Assembly (NCBI GenBank): GCA_030760725.1
Contig: JASWHV010000009.1
Span: 108,945,854 to 109,009,853, forward strand
DNA from: Neostapfia colusana
Lineage: Eukaryota > Streptophyta > Magnoliopsida > Poales > Poaceae
Length of the DNA: 64,000 nt
Direction of reading: 5' to 3'
In this document: positions 21,451 to 33,500 of the stretch, in pieces
Position numbering within the stretch: position 1 is the first letter of the stretch
Layout: the number at the start of each line of letters is the position of its first letter
Made by a program: the position numbers and the translations under genes
Notes under the pieces: model-generated
The model's database searches: none
What the model saw: the letters and a program-made list of their open reading frames with translations, nothing else
What the model was told of the DNA's origin: nothing

Positions 21451-22651
21451 TGCAGTCACGCAAAGCTGCAGTTTGGGACAGTTAGACGTGCAGAATGCGT
21501 CCCTACACGGCATTCTAGAAGAAGAAGTGTATATGAGGCAGCCTCCGGGATTTGAAAACAAAGATGCACCTACGTATATTTGCAAGCATGATAAAGCAAT
21601 TCATGGGCTGAAACAGGCTCCTAGGGCCTGGTATTCTCGACTGAGTTCAGGACTGATTGAGTTCGGGTTCAAACCCTCTAAAGGTGACAATTCACTCTTT
21701 ATCTATCATTAAAGCATGGCATTATCATGTACATGTTAATTTATGTTGATGACATTATCTTGACTGGATCATCACAAGAAGCTATACCAAGCTTGCTCAA
21801 GGACTTGAATTCACACTTTGCTATAAAGGATCTCGGAGACCTACATTTTTTCCTGGGAATTGAGGTGAAGAAACTCAAGGATGGGATAGCCTTAACACAG
21901 GAGAAATATGCTACTGATCTTTTGACCATGGCAGATATGGAATATTGCAAGGGCTCTCCTACACCACTCTCAAATTTAGAAAAGCTATTGGCACATCAAG
22001 GTGAATCACTTGGAACTGAGGATAGCACGAAGTACAGAAGTATTGTAGGGGCATTGCAGTATTTAACGCTTACTAGACCAGACATTGCTTTTTCTGTGAA
22101 CAAAGTGTGTCAATACTTGCATGCACCTACAACTACGCATTGGACAGCAGTTAAGAGATCATGAGATATATCAGAAATACAACCTCAGTGGGTTTGTGTT
22201 TTAACAAAGTTTCCTCCATGACCATAAGTGCTTTTACAGATGCTGACTGGGCCGGATGCATAGATGATCGGTGCTCCACAGGAGGTTTTGCAATTTCTTT
22301 TACAATAATATAATGTTCTGGTGTGCTAAGAAACAATAAACCGTGTCAAGAAGTAGCACCAAAGCTGAATACAAGGCACTAGCAAATGCCACCTCCAAAA
22401 TCATATGGATTCAGTCTTTTCTCAAGGAACTGGGAATCAAGGAGAATCATGTTTCCTGCCTTTGGTGTGATAACCTTGGAGCAACATATCTCTCAGTTAA
22501 TCCAGTGTTCCACGCAAGAACAAAGCATATCGAGATTGATTATCATTTTATTAGAGAGAGGGTGGCCAACAAGCAATTAAAGATTCAGTTTGTACATTCA
22601 GAATATCAGGTGGCGGATGGTTTTACCAAGCATTACCGACAAAAAGTTTAG
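21451..22651 (+). pseudogene. Ty1/copia reverse transcriptase-RNase H, 3' part of pol, disrupted
   Basis: The sequence resumes exactly after the CACTA II terminus with AVTQSCSLGQLDVQNASLHG, the middle of a copia reverse transcriptase. It continues with QPPGFE, GLKQAPRAWY and, after a stop at 21710, the catalytic LIYVDDIILTGS, then GALQYLTLTRPDIAFSVNKV. A frameshift around 22160 leads to RNase H (DADWAGC, SSTKAEYKALANATSKI, WCDNLGATYLSVNPVFHARTKHIEIDYHFI). The upstream gag, protease and integrase are missing because CACTA II separates them. Stops and frameshifts make this a relic. Confidence 0.85.
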
Positions 22652-22689
22652 ACGTAATCTCAACTTGATTAAGTTCTGATTAAGGGGGC

Positions 22690-22870
22690 TGTTAGAGATA
22701 AAAGGAATATAACCGGGACATATCTTCTAGAATATTTGATCTTCAATCTGTTAGGGGTTTATTTTGTAGTTCTATCTAGACTTGCCATGTATGAAATCCT
22801 TTTTGATCTATAAATATGCGGCCCGAGCTCAAAGGGTTATACGCTTTTCCAATTACCTCAAACTTCAGCA
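22690..22870 (+). repeat. 3' LTR of the disrupted copia element (end approximate)
   Basis: A purine-rich tract AAGGGGGC (22682-22689) is directly followed by TGTTAGAGATAAAAGG, a normal copia LTR start. A TATAAATATG box lies near 22811. I place the end near TTCAGCA at about 22870, but without the other LTR it is not fixed. Confidence 0.6.
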
Positions 22871-24660
22871 GTTGCAACTAGTAGAGTAGGGACAATTAAC
22901 CGCTTGTGCTGCCCACCTTAAAATTTATACATCTAGGCATAAAAAAGCCTAAAACAAGCAACGTTGAAGGTAGATAAAAATGAGAATGGGGCTGTTGTTG
23001 TTAAGCATGAGCGAACTGACAGGGCCGCTCGTCTGTACAAACCAGCATGCAGGCAGCAGCTTCCCGTCAGAAAGGCGAGCACCCAGCATCAACACTAGAT
23101 ATGGATGTCTACCAATCGATCTCCGGGTCCTGACAGTTCTCTAGGAGGCGATCGATTCTGGCAGCGCTGGATTCTATCGACAGCGATCGGTTCTGGCAGC
23201 GCTGGATTCTAATGGCAGCGATCGATTGTGGCATCGAATGGCAGATTCTGGCAGGATCGGGTCCGTGTCTTCTCACGCGCAGCGCGTAGGCGGCCACTGC
23301 GGTGGCTACTAGCGGCGGTGGATTATGGCAGGAAACGGACCTCTTCCTCACGCCCGCGAAGTAGACAGGCTACTCGCCACCTTTTTTATTACCACTCCTC
23401 CATCATAAGCAATACTAGCTTTCAAGATAGCCATTAACGTGCAGATTTTTTTGGATGGAACAAGAAATTTATCTTTTTTGAGATTTGTCTCTATTCATGT
23501 GTTTCTGGTTGTACCCATTTTTTCTTTGTTGTAATTGGGTGAACTACTTGTGTTCTTATTCCGCACAATTTTTTTGGTAATTTGTTTGTGTATCCGGAAG
23601 AGGGACATCAACGACATCACTAGACTAAAGATCGGTTCATCCAATATAAATATTAGTATCAAATATTCACAGCATAGCGAGTTTTCTCAAATTGGTATTG
23701 CTTGTACTGGTAGGAATAATAAATGTTAAAAGGGTATTTTCTGTAATGGTTATGATGAAAATAAAATTAAGGATTAAGATAGGTGATAGCATTTTGAATG
23801 CTTGTTTGGTCATATATATTTAGTGAGATATTTTCTTTGAAATGGATGAAGATGATATAATCAAGTTATCCGTGTCACTAAGAAAGTGACAGTTAAAAAA
23901 GTTAGGCAACTATTATTGTGAGTTTCTCATATGTCTATATTTTTAACATACCAGTATTGCATTTGAATTATTTATATTATCATGTTATGTTATTTACTAT
24001 CAGTATAATGAATCATATTTAAATTTTCTAATTATTTACCAAATTGATAAATAATTTTATGAAATTATATATGAATTCTTTTGTTTGGTACACCACTGTT
24101 TTTTTAATGTATAGACCACTGTTGTTGACAAGTATGTTTTTATCAGCAAACTGCTGGGAAGGAACTTGCAGTAATCATATGTGCCCATGAGTATCCACTG
24201 TATATAGTTGACCATAGGTCAACTGGCTTTCGGATATTTTTATAAATCACTGCAACCCCTTTTCAAAGTAGTCTCCAGGAAACTATTAAAATGATATATT
24301 AGATTGCCATAACTAGGTGCAAAGCCTTTCTTTGGTCAATATTTTTCTGACGGTGCCATTCACTACAGGAAACCGATCAATTTACTACGGTTATGTGACA
24401 ATACATTTTTGTCAAAGTGTTTCCTACGACATATCTCCCGGCACCACTACTGGAACAGCCGTGGAGGTTCGTTCTTTGGAGGGGCTTAGTCACTAAATCG
24501 ATTGAGCTAGAAGAACACGAGATGAACACCAGAATTTATGTGGTTCGGGCCGCCGGAGCGTAAAACCCTACGTCCATGGGAGTGTGGGTTGTATTGCTTG
24601 TGGCTTGCGCCTGTGCGTCTAGGAGTCCGAGAGCCAGAATCAAAATCGGAATCGCCCTCT
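22871..24660. other. gene-free stretch
   Basis: No gene recognised. 23149-23253 holds three imperfect copies of a unit of about 35 bp (GCGATCGATTCTGGCAGCGC). 23440-24350 is AT-rich without visible structure. A lone CACTACAGGA occurs at 24361. 24450-24660 includes CCAGAATTTATGTGGTTCGG, a segment I have seen in grass repeats, and is cut by the gypsy LTR at 24661. Confidence 0.4.
23149..23253. repeat. 35-bp tandem repeat, three copies
   Basis: Copies start at about 23149, 23183 and 23218 and differ at several bases. The stretch is GC-richer than its surroundings. No coding potential is evident. Confidence 0.6.
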
Positions 24661-27600
24661 TGTAACACCCCAAATATATAAAGGGTAAATAAAATGGGTA
24701 GAAGGCCTTTCATCATAGTAGGAGGAAAACATTTGATTTCAAAAACACAATAGAGACCCATTTGAATTTGGATTTGAAAAGAAAATCCAAATTTGGCCAA
24801 AATCCAAACTGTAGATGGGCTGAACACATTTTGGACCCATCTCCCACTTTCCTTCTCTCCTGGGCCTCGAACTCTCGGTCCAACCCGCGCTAGCCGGCTC
24901 CCTCACCTCCTCTCCCTCTCTATCCAGCGGGACCCGCATGTCAGCACCACCTTCTTCCTTCCCTTCCCCTCCCCCGGTATCCCTCAACGCACGCGCATGA
25001 CATCAATCAAATCCGAGGAAAATGGAAACGGCCCCGATGAATTCCGGCCTTCATTGCTTGCCCACGATCCACAGCCGCCGCCTCATTCTATAAATGCGCC
25101 GCATGCCTTTAGGGGTCGCCCCCCCTCGGCTAACAAAGATCCTCCGCCACCGTTTTCTTTCGGTAAGCCACCGCTGCTATCGAGTAGGACCAAATCACCA
25201 CCATTTCGTATGCTCATAGAACTTCACGCTCGCAGGAATGCCGGCAATTCCCCTCGCCCTTCTCCAAGCTGCGCCGACGCCTCGAACCCTAGCCGCGGCA
25301 AGCTTCGCTGAGTCTTTTCGCCCTTTTCACGTTCCAGGGTATTGGCTGCCAATTTCTTTGCGCTAACTGCTCCATCGGCTGCGCCGTGCTCCAGAACGTG
25401 TCGTCGACATGAAGAACGTGAGGAATTCGCTGCCGACACCGTCGCCAACGAAGGACCGAAGCCCCCGCCACCACCCATCCGCCGCAAGACCCTTTGCGCC
25501 GCCTCCCAGCCTCCAAAAACGCCCTATGTGAGCTCACGGAGTTTCCCCCCTTCGATTCGTGTGCTTAGCTTTGAGTTTTAGGCGAAAAATTGCGGATCTG
25601 ACTGTACTCCGGCGAGCTCGGGCCGTGCTCATGGCGCGCCTCCGCGTTGAGCCGCCGCCGGCAGCCGGCTAGGGAGGGAAACCCTTCCCTGCCGTTAGAT
25701 CTCGGATGGGCGATCCGGATTAAAAGGGGCCGTACCCCTTCGTGTGTTTAAATCAGAACCCGGATCCGGCGATCCCTGTTAGTCCATGTGTACCCTTTGA
25801 TTATTTTAAATCCGGACCACTGAAGACATATCCGACGGCTGGAAATTAAAAAGGAGATACCCCTTCATATTTAGCAGCCAGCCCCCTGTAGTTTTAATAA
25901 AAATTGCGCAGAGGCCCCTAGCTTTACAAATTAAGTCCTGTATTCTATTTTAACCATAGATTCTGCTGTAGTTTAGCTATTAGGCCCCTGTGGTTAGCTG
26001 ATTTAGCAGTTTAACCCCTGTGGCTAGCTGACTTAGCAGTTTAGCCCCTGCAGAAGCCATAATTTTGTAGAAAAACCCCTGTATAGTGCTGTTCTTACCA
26101 ATTTGGCCTTCAGAACATGCTGATTTTACAACTAGGCCCCTGCAGTATTCTGTTTTGAATTTTTAACACCTAATACATGCTGTAAATTCACATTAAACAC
26201 CCTAGTACACACTGATTTGATGATTTAGCCCATGGATCATGCTGTAATTTAGCAGAAAAACCCCTAGTTGATACTATATTGGCCAAAACACCTCTACCAC
26301 ATGCTGATTTTACGCATAGGGCCCTAGTAAGTGCTGTTTTTACATAGGAGACCTCCATCAATGTTTAGGTTTACTTTTAATGCTGACTTTAAGTCTTGAA
26401 TATATTCTAGCCCACTACAAAATAGTTACCACTTAAAAATAACTAATTAAAATGTAAGTAGCAATGTAAATGCGTAGGATTTATGGTATGATTATGTATT
26501 ATCTATGTGTGGCCATTTTGTAATATGTCTCATTATTATCTTGTTATTTGGCTATGCTTACAACGAATTGGATAGCCCTGATCCCGGAGCTGAACCTTTA
26601 ATTTGCAAGATCAAGACTTTGACGTCGTCGAGCAGCAGCTACTTCCCGGAGGCCAGTATCCTTGACCACCTTGTGCCTACTTTAGGATTTTAGTGAGCTT
26701 ATATGCATGAATGTCTTTAAATATGAATCCCATTTCTAGGCAGTTTTTCTAGCTTTTCCTGGTCATCCCTTGTAACCTGGTTGGGTGTTATGGATGGTTT
26801 GGGAGTATTGCTCATATGCTTAGCATGCTTAGTATGGGTGGGAATAATGAATAGTTGCTTTTATTTATTTTGCATGTTAATGATAATGGGGATCTAGAGT
26901 TTAGGAATCTAGTAGGCTGGTCGGCATTAGGATGGTGCGGTGTGCACGAGGCTCGAGTTTTGTGGTTTTGCCTGTGTAGATTCTAAGGACTGCTTCGTGA
27001 TATTCTGTGATCTAGCTATGTCGTTCCACCACAAGACCGGTATGGAACGGTTTGGCCAATTAAGTTGACTTCTATCTTTTCTTGTGTACACCATTGAGAT
27101 GTTTATGTGGCGCAAGAGGAGGCTTCTACAGCGGAGGTAAAATAGACTCCAAGTATGCTGTTAGCGGTGAAACCTTAGCGGGTGTACAAGGATTTGGTAG
27201 TTCAATGTAAAGGCCTCATAGTGATCTCCTGGGCACACACCATAGGAAGTGTGAGATGAGATTCGCGATCACGGGCAATCAGGGAGACTTCAGTCCACTT
27301 GGTGACAAGGGACGAAATCACGACATGTGTAAAGGGTACAAACTCTATAGAGTGATAAACTGCCTTGACAGTTGTGCTCAAGGTTAAGAGCGGGCTAGTA
27401 ACTCCTTCATGATTAGCATGGGTATGGGTGTGGTTGGTGGTGTTTGCTTGGCAGTCGGTTGGATTGGGTGGTTCTTGGTGGGGTACTCACTTAGTAAATA
27501 GGATGCTAATACAACATAGGGGTAGAGTGTTGCGTAGTGCTTTTAGCCAAGTTGGCCTTTCTTGATGATTGTCCGTGTGTCATATATTTTCCTCGCTCGC

Positions 27601-27940
27601 TGAGTATTCTAAGTACTCATGCGTCTTTGTTGCATCTTTTTGTTGTACATAACTGCTGCTCAGGCTATGGAGACGGAGTGGAGTATGATGAAGACGATGG
27701 CTTCAACCCCGGTGCACAGTACTAGGTGGGCGTGCCCCCGTACAACGCCTGTGATGGAGCTCTACGCTTAGTTATCCGCTGCTATGTATCTTTTCTTTTT
27801 AGACCATGAGTTCACTATGAAATTGTAATACTTGGCTTTTATAATAAATACATCGTTTCTGTTGGCACATGTATGGACTAACTGATCCTGGCATACATGT
27901 GTAGTGGTCTGGTTTTGTTTTACAGGAACCAGGCATGACA
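24661..27940 (+). repeat. 5' LTR of the gypsy chromovirus
   Basis: Starts TGTAACACCCC and ends GGCATGACA just before GAA and the primer site. The first 740 bp match the 3' LTR at 32765-33500. Inside are a GC-rich part (24840-25670), a stretch with repeated CCCCTG motifs (25870-26340), and two short coding-like segments (26605-26665 and 27660-27725). Confidence 0.8.
27660..27725 (+). other. short acidic coding-like segment near the LTR 3' end
   Basis: The frame ends GYGDGVEYDEDDGFNPGAQY then TAG, in the last 280 bp of the chromovirus LTR and just before a likely polyadenylation region. An equivalent segment in the LTR at 50233-54474 (54132-54221) reads GESYKEGSEDEALPPSGYTA and ends with TGA in the same relative place. 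Function unknown. Confidence 0.35.
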
Positions 27941-27943
27941 GAA

Positions 27944-27955
27944 TGGTATCAGAGC
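27944..27955 (+). other. primer-binding site (initiator tRNA-Met)
   Basis: TGGTATCAGAGC is complementary to the 3' end of initiator tRNA-Met and lies three bases after the 5' LTR. Confidence 0.85.
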
Positions 27956-28243
27956 CGAGGTTGTCCGTAGGACGCAAGCCTAGTTATAAACGGTTGCGTA
28001 CTTAGAGTATATTAACGTATACTAGTCACCCTTTCGTAAAACATAAATTAGACATCTTTTTCCACTTAATGACTAGATAGGATGGTTTGTTTGCTCAATT
28101 GTTATTGTTGTGCTGGCTTGCTGTATTCGTAAAGATGGGAGCTCTTATATTTTTCATTATATAATTTTTCTCAATTGTTTCATCACAAATCTTGTTCTCA
28201 ATATCTTTGACTATATCATTCTAAATCTTGCACTATATATCAG

Positions 28244-29850
28244 ATGGCAGGCAGGGGACGTAAATGAGGTCGTGGCCGCGGAATGCCCGAGGAGGATAAT
28301 GGTCCTCCGGTGTTCCAGATTCCACCCTGGAATAGTCGAGGTGCTCGAGGGGGAGCTGCTCCGCCTGGTATGCAGCAGATGATGGCAATGCAGAATCAGC
28401 TTCTGCAGAATTTGACTCAAGTGGTGGCCGATATGAATCAAGCTCCTCCGACTCCACCACCGCCAGCGCGCGGACCCCGGTACAAGCTGAGGGACTTCTA
28501 GAGTACTAAGCCACCAGTGTTCTCGAACTCCGTGGAGCCACTAGATGCTGGTGATTGGCTGAAGTCGATCGAGAGCAAGCTGCAGCTAGTTCAGCGTCAA
28601 GGTCGGGAGATGGTTCTGCTTGCCTCCCACCAGCTTTCAGGTCCCGCAGGAGACTGGTGGACAGCTTACACATCCGCCCACGGGGACCCGCAGAGTATCA
28701 CTTGGGAGGAGTTCACTCATAGTTTTCATAGTCACTACGTGCCAGCTGGGGCAATCAAGATGAAGCAGAAGGAGTTCTTGGGTCTTAGGCAAGGCAACAT
28801 GACAGTTCATGAGTATCTTTTGAAATTCACACAGTTATCTCGTTACGCTCCCGAGGATGTCAACACTGATGACAAGAAGTAGGACTGCTTTATACAGGGG
28901 CTAGATTAAGAATTGAAGAATGCACTCTCCTCCAGCTACTACGATACCTTTCAGAAGATGGTTGATAAAGCTTTTATCATGGAGAAGCAAATACCCGAGC
29001 TAGAAGCACACGGGAAGAGGGAGACGTCTTGGCAGAGTCAGTCTTCTGGCAGCAGCAGTCGCAAACGCTTTACGACAACGTCAGTGGGGCAGGTGGGCCG
29101 TCCTATGGGCCTGTACCAGGCGCCGAGGTACCCTACCCCGTATTTCAGGCAGTCAGTGCCTCAGACTCAGCAGCAGCGTCCACAGTTTCAGCAGACACAG
29201 ACACATCCTACTTTTCCACCCCATCCAGTGGGTCAGTTTCAGCAGAGTCAGCAGCAAAGTAGCAAGATTCAGAGTGGCAGAATGATTGGACTGTGCTACA
29301 CTTGCGGCGAGAACGAGCACCTCCCCAACCGTTGCCCGAAGAAGAAGCAACCACAACAGCAGCAGCAGAACATCATGCATGGTCGAGTGAACCATGTAGC
29401 TTTGAAGGAGGCTCAGGATGCTCCAGACAAGGTGATTGGTATGTTCTCCGCCGACACTCACCCCGCTACAGTCTTGTTTGATTCAGGTTCTACTCATTCT
29501 TTCATTGCTAAGGACTTCGTATAGAATCATAATATGAGGACTACTTCTATGACCTGTATGCTAGTGGTCGACTCTCCTGCAGGAGAATTCAAGACAAACA
29601 TAGTGTGCTCGAAAGTGAGTCTCAACATAATGGGGGTGGTCTTCTTTGCAAACCTCCTTGTGTTGGAATCACGAGGATTAGATATCATATTGGGGATGGA
29701 TTAGCTGGCCAAGTATGATGGTGTGATACATTGTGCGTCTAGGACTCTCAGGTTGACTCACACCGACAATAGCAAGGTGGAGTTCAAGTCAGTCCGAGTG
29801 CCATCTGAGAAGGTCCAGATTAATCAACTTGAGACAACAGAGGGATCCGG
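28244..29850 (+). pseudogene. chromovirus gag and protease, with multiple stops
   Basis: From ATG 28244 one frame runs through the capsid-like region (DAGDWLKSIESKLQLVQ, AGDWWTAY, WEEFTHSFHSHYVP), a Gln-rich linker, a CCHC zinc knuckle (CYTCGENEHLPNRC, about 29294-29335) and an aspartic protease with FDSGSTHSF at about 29479. In-frame stops occur at 28265, 28499, 28880, 28907, 29522 and 29702, all in this same frame. A shift near 29850 leads to the reverse-transcriptase frame. Gag packages the RNA and the protease processes the polyprotein in active relatives; this copy can do neither. Confidence 0.8.
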
Positions 29851-32720
29851 GTGGTTAGTGAGTTCCCAGATGTTTTTCCTGAGAAGTTACTAGGTATGCC
29901 ACCAGACCATGACATTGAGTTCATCATCGATTTAGTACCTGGCACCGCTCCTATGTATAAGAGGTCGTACAGGATGGATGTTGATCAGTTAGCGGAGCTC
30001 AAGGAGCATATCCAAGAGCTACTAGATAAGGGGTATGTTTGACCTAGTTCCTCACCTTGGGGAGCCCTAGTTATATTCGTGCCAAAAAAGGATGGGACTC
30101 ATAGGTTATGTGTCGACTATCGTGCCCTTAATGAAGTGACCATCAAGAACAAGTACCCGTTTCCACGTATCGAGGACTTGTTTGATCAGTTGAGGGGGGC
30201 ATGTGTATTCTCCAAGATTGATCTTCGCTCAGGGTATCATCAATTGAAGATCCGAGCCTCAGGTATCCCGAAGACGATGTTTGCCACACGATATGGTCTA
30301 TACGAGTACACGGTCATGTCCTTCGGATTGACTAACGCTCCAGCTTACTTCATGTAGCTTATGAATAAGGTGTTTATGAAATATTTGGACAAATTTGTGG
30401 TGCTGTTTATTGATGACATCCTGGTTTTCTCAAGAAATGAAGAAGAGCATGAGGAACATCTGGGGTTTGTGTTGCAGAATCTTCGGAAGAATCAGTTGTA
30501 TGGCAAGCGCAGCAAGTGTGAGTTCTAGTTGAAGGAAGTGGATTTCTTGGGGCATGTCATATCAGCGGGAGGGATATACGTCGATCCAGGCAAGGTAGCC
30601 ACTGTAATGCAGTGGAATGCACCAGAGAATTTGGGGGATATCATAAGCTTTTTGAGTATGGCAGGGTATTACTGTCGCTTTATTGAGGGATTCTCAAAGA
30701 TTGCCAGACCACTCACTAAGATGCTTGAGAAGGGGGCAGTTTTCAGATGGACGCCCGAGTGTGAAATGAGCTTTCAAGAGTTGAAAAAGAGGCTAACCTC
30801 AGCTCCGGTGTTGATCATGCCAGAAATGCAGAAGGAGTTCTCAGTTTACTGTGATGCTTCTAGGTATGGTCTGGGATGTGTCCTTATGCAGGAGGGACAT
30901 GCTGTGGCCTACGCCTCCAGGCAGCTTCCGAAGCATGAGAGGAACTATCTGACGCATAACTTGGAGCTGACATATGTTGTCCATGCATTGAAGCTTTGGA
31001 GGCACTACTTAACAGGCAAGAGGACAGAGATTTGCACGGATCACAAGAGCCTCAAGTACATATTCATGCAGCCAGACCTTAATTTCAGGCAGCGCAGATG
31101 GTTGGAGCTTATTATTGACTTTGATGTAGGGATTAACTACCACCTAGGGAAGGCCAATGTGGTAGCCGATGCCTTGAGCCGAAAGGTGCATTGCAATGTT
31201 TTGATGTTGCAACCCCAGTTATGTGATGAGTTTGCTAAGCTTAATCTTAGCTTGGTGTCCAGCATAGAGGCAGTGGTCACGGAAGTGAATTCCACTTTGA
31301 AGCGCGAGATTCGAGAGGGACTGAGGAACGATGAAAAGCTTCAAGAGATCAAGAAAATAATGAAGGAAAACAAGGCTTCCGGGTACCGTTAAGACAAGCA
31401 GGGGACACTGGCTTGGGAAGAGGATATGTGTACTTGATAATAAGGATATTTGACAGGCGACACTGCACGAGGCTCATGACTTGGAGTACTCCATTCACCC
31501 TAGAAGTGCTAAGATGTATCAAGATTTAAAGGACCGTTACTGGGGGCATGGTATGAAGCGAGATGTTGCAGAGTATGTGGCTTTGTGCGACACGTGTCAG
31601 CTAGGTGAAGACAGAACATCAGAGACCTGCAGGGTTGCTACAGCCACTTAAGGTACCCGAGTGGAAGTGGGAAGAAATTTGAATGGACTTTATTGTTGGG
31701 TTAGCCAGGAGCCAGCCCGGATATGACACCATATGGGTGATTGTGGATTGGTTGCCTAAAGTTGCTCATTTCATCCCAGTCAAGGAAAAGTATAATGGGT
31801 CACAATTGGCATATCTGTACATGTCAAGGATTGTTTGCTTGCATGGGGTCCCTAAGAAGATCGTGTCTGATCGGGGTACGCAGTTCACTTCAAGGTTCTG
31901 GCGGAAATTGCACGAGTCTATGGGTACCCATATTAATTTCAGTTTGGACTATCACCCCCAGACGGACGACTAGACTGAACGCACTAATCAGAATCTAGAG
32001 AACATGTTGAGAGCTTGTGCTTTGAAGAATAGTAGGAGCTGGGACAGGAATCCATGCTATGCGGAATTCTCCTACAACAACATCTATCAAACTAGCTTGA
32101 AGATGTCACCATTTGAGGCATTGTATGGGAGAAAATGCAGGACATCATTATTCTAGAATCAAACCGGAGAGAATCAGGTATTTGGTCCAGAAGCGCCGAG
32201 AGAAGCTGAGGCAGGTGCACGAGGTTTGGAAGAACCTGAGAACAGCTCAATCTAGGCAGAAGATCTGTGCAGACACGAGACAACGAGAGTTGAATTTTGA
32301 GGTCGGAGACTTTGTGTACCTCAAAGTGTCACCCATCAGAGGGCTTCACGGTTCAAAGTAAAGGGCAAGCTCGCACTGAGGTACATTGGACCATTCAAGG
32401 TGCTGAATAGAAGGGGAGAGGTTGCATACCAACTGGAGTTGCCACCTCGCTTGTCAGATGTGCACAACGTGTTTCACGTGTCGCGGATGAAAAAGTGCCT
32501 CAGAGCACCTGAGGAACAGTTGCCAATGGATGATCTAAACGTGGAGGAAGACCTATCTTATGCGGAGTACCGTCTCAAGATTCTTGATAGGACGGAGCGT
32601 ATCACCAGAAACAGGAGGGTTCCCATGTGTAAGGTTCAATGGAAGCACCATTCTGAGCAGGAGGCCACTTGGGAGAGAGAAGAATATCTCAAGGCAGAGT
32701 TTCCTCACATCTTCTCGTAA
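29851..32720 (+). pseudogene. chromovirus pol: reverse transcriptase, RNase H, integrase, chromodomain
   Basis: Reverse transcriptase is seen from PKKDGTHRLCVDYRALN (30080) to FSKIDLRSGYHQLKI and the catalytic LFIDDILVFSR (30407). RNase H follows (CDASRYGLGCVL near 30850, TDHKSLKYIF near 31038). The integrase zinc region (31460-31600) and DDE core (VSDRGTQFTSRFW near 31863) come next. LPPRLSDVHNVFHVSRMKKC (32433) and a chromodomain with VQWKHHSEQEATWEREEY (about 32635-32690) close the protein at TAA 32718. Stops at 30041, 30355 and 30526, several between 31390 and 31690, one at 31971 and others near 32150-32330 show decay. The chromodomain suggests targeting to heterochromatin. Confidence 0.85.
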
Positions 32721-32752
32721 GTTTAATAATATCGGGTCGAGATTCTTTGTTA

Positions 32753-32759
32753 GGGGGGT
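32753..32759 (+). other. polypurine tract of the chromovirus
   Basis: A run AGGGGGG lies a few bases before the 3' LTR start at 32765, the normal place for plus-strand priming. Confidence 0.65.
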
Positions 32760-32764
32760 AGAGT

Positions 32765-33500
32765 TGTAACACACAAAATATATAAAGAGTAAATAAAATG
32801 GGTAGAAGGCCTTTCATCATAGTAGGAGGAAAAATTTGATTTCAAAAACACGATAGAGACCCTTTTGAATTTGAATTCAAAAAGAAAATCAAAATTTGGC
32901 CAAAGTCCATACTGTAGATGGGCTGAACCCATTTTGGACCCATCTCCCACTTTACTTCTCTCCTGGGCCCCGAACTCCAGGCCCAACCCACGCCAGCCGA
33001 CTCCCTCACCTCCTATCCCTCTCTGTCCAGCAGGACCCGCATGTCAACGCCACCTTCTTCCTTCCCTTCCCGTTCCCCGGTCTCCCTCAACGCACGCGCA
33101 CGACATCAATCAAATTCGAGGAAAATGGAAACGACCCCGATGAATTCCGGCCTTCATTGCTTGCCCACGATCCACAGCCGCCGCCTCGTTCTATAAACGC
33201 GCCGCGCGCCTTTAGGGGTCGCCCCACCTCGGCTAACAAAGATCTGTCACTGCCGTTTTCTTTCAGTAAGCCGCTGCTGCCATCAATTAGGACCAAATCA
33301 CCGCCGTTTCATAAGCTCACAGGCCTTCACGATTGCAGGAACGCCGGCAATTCATGCCTGGAACCCGAGCCGCAGCAAGCTCCGGTGAGTCTTTTCGCTC
33401 CTTTTCACGTTCCGGGGTATTGGCTGCCTATTTCTTTGCGCTAACTGCTCCATCGGCTGCGCCGTGCTCAAGAACGTGTCGTCGAGAGCGTAAGGAATTA
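32765..33500 (+). repeat. 3' LTR of the chromovirus, truncated
   Basis: Begins TGTAACACACAAAATATATA and aligns by eye to 24661-25430 of the 5' LTR, with substitutions and small indels. Similarity stops at about 33500 (GTAAGGAATT), where a different LTR fragment begins. More than 2.5 kb of this LTR is missing. Confidence 0.75.

Larger units (their letters stand above)
24661..33500 (+). mobile_element. Ty3/gypsy chromovirus (Tekay/Del-like), decayed, 3' LTR truncated
   Basis: The element has a 5' LTR of 3280 bp (24661-27940), an initiator-Met primer site, gag, protease, reverse transcriptase, RNase H, integrase and a C-terminal chromodomain, a polypurine tract, and only about the first 735 bp of the 3' LTR. 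Long LTRs and a chromodomain after integrase place it among plant chromoviruses, most likely the Tekay/Del lineage. Many in-frame stops make it defective. A target-site duplication cannot be tested because the 3' LTR is broken at about 33500 by an unrelated LTR fragment. Confidence 0.85.

Noticed and set aside
24793..25581. Open frames in the GC-rich part of the gypsy LTR, repeated at 32896-33444
   Set aside because: They lie in the non-coding LTR and differ by frameshifts between the two LTR copies of the same element.
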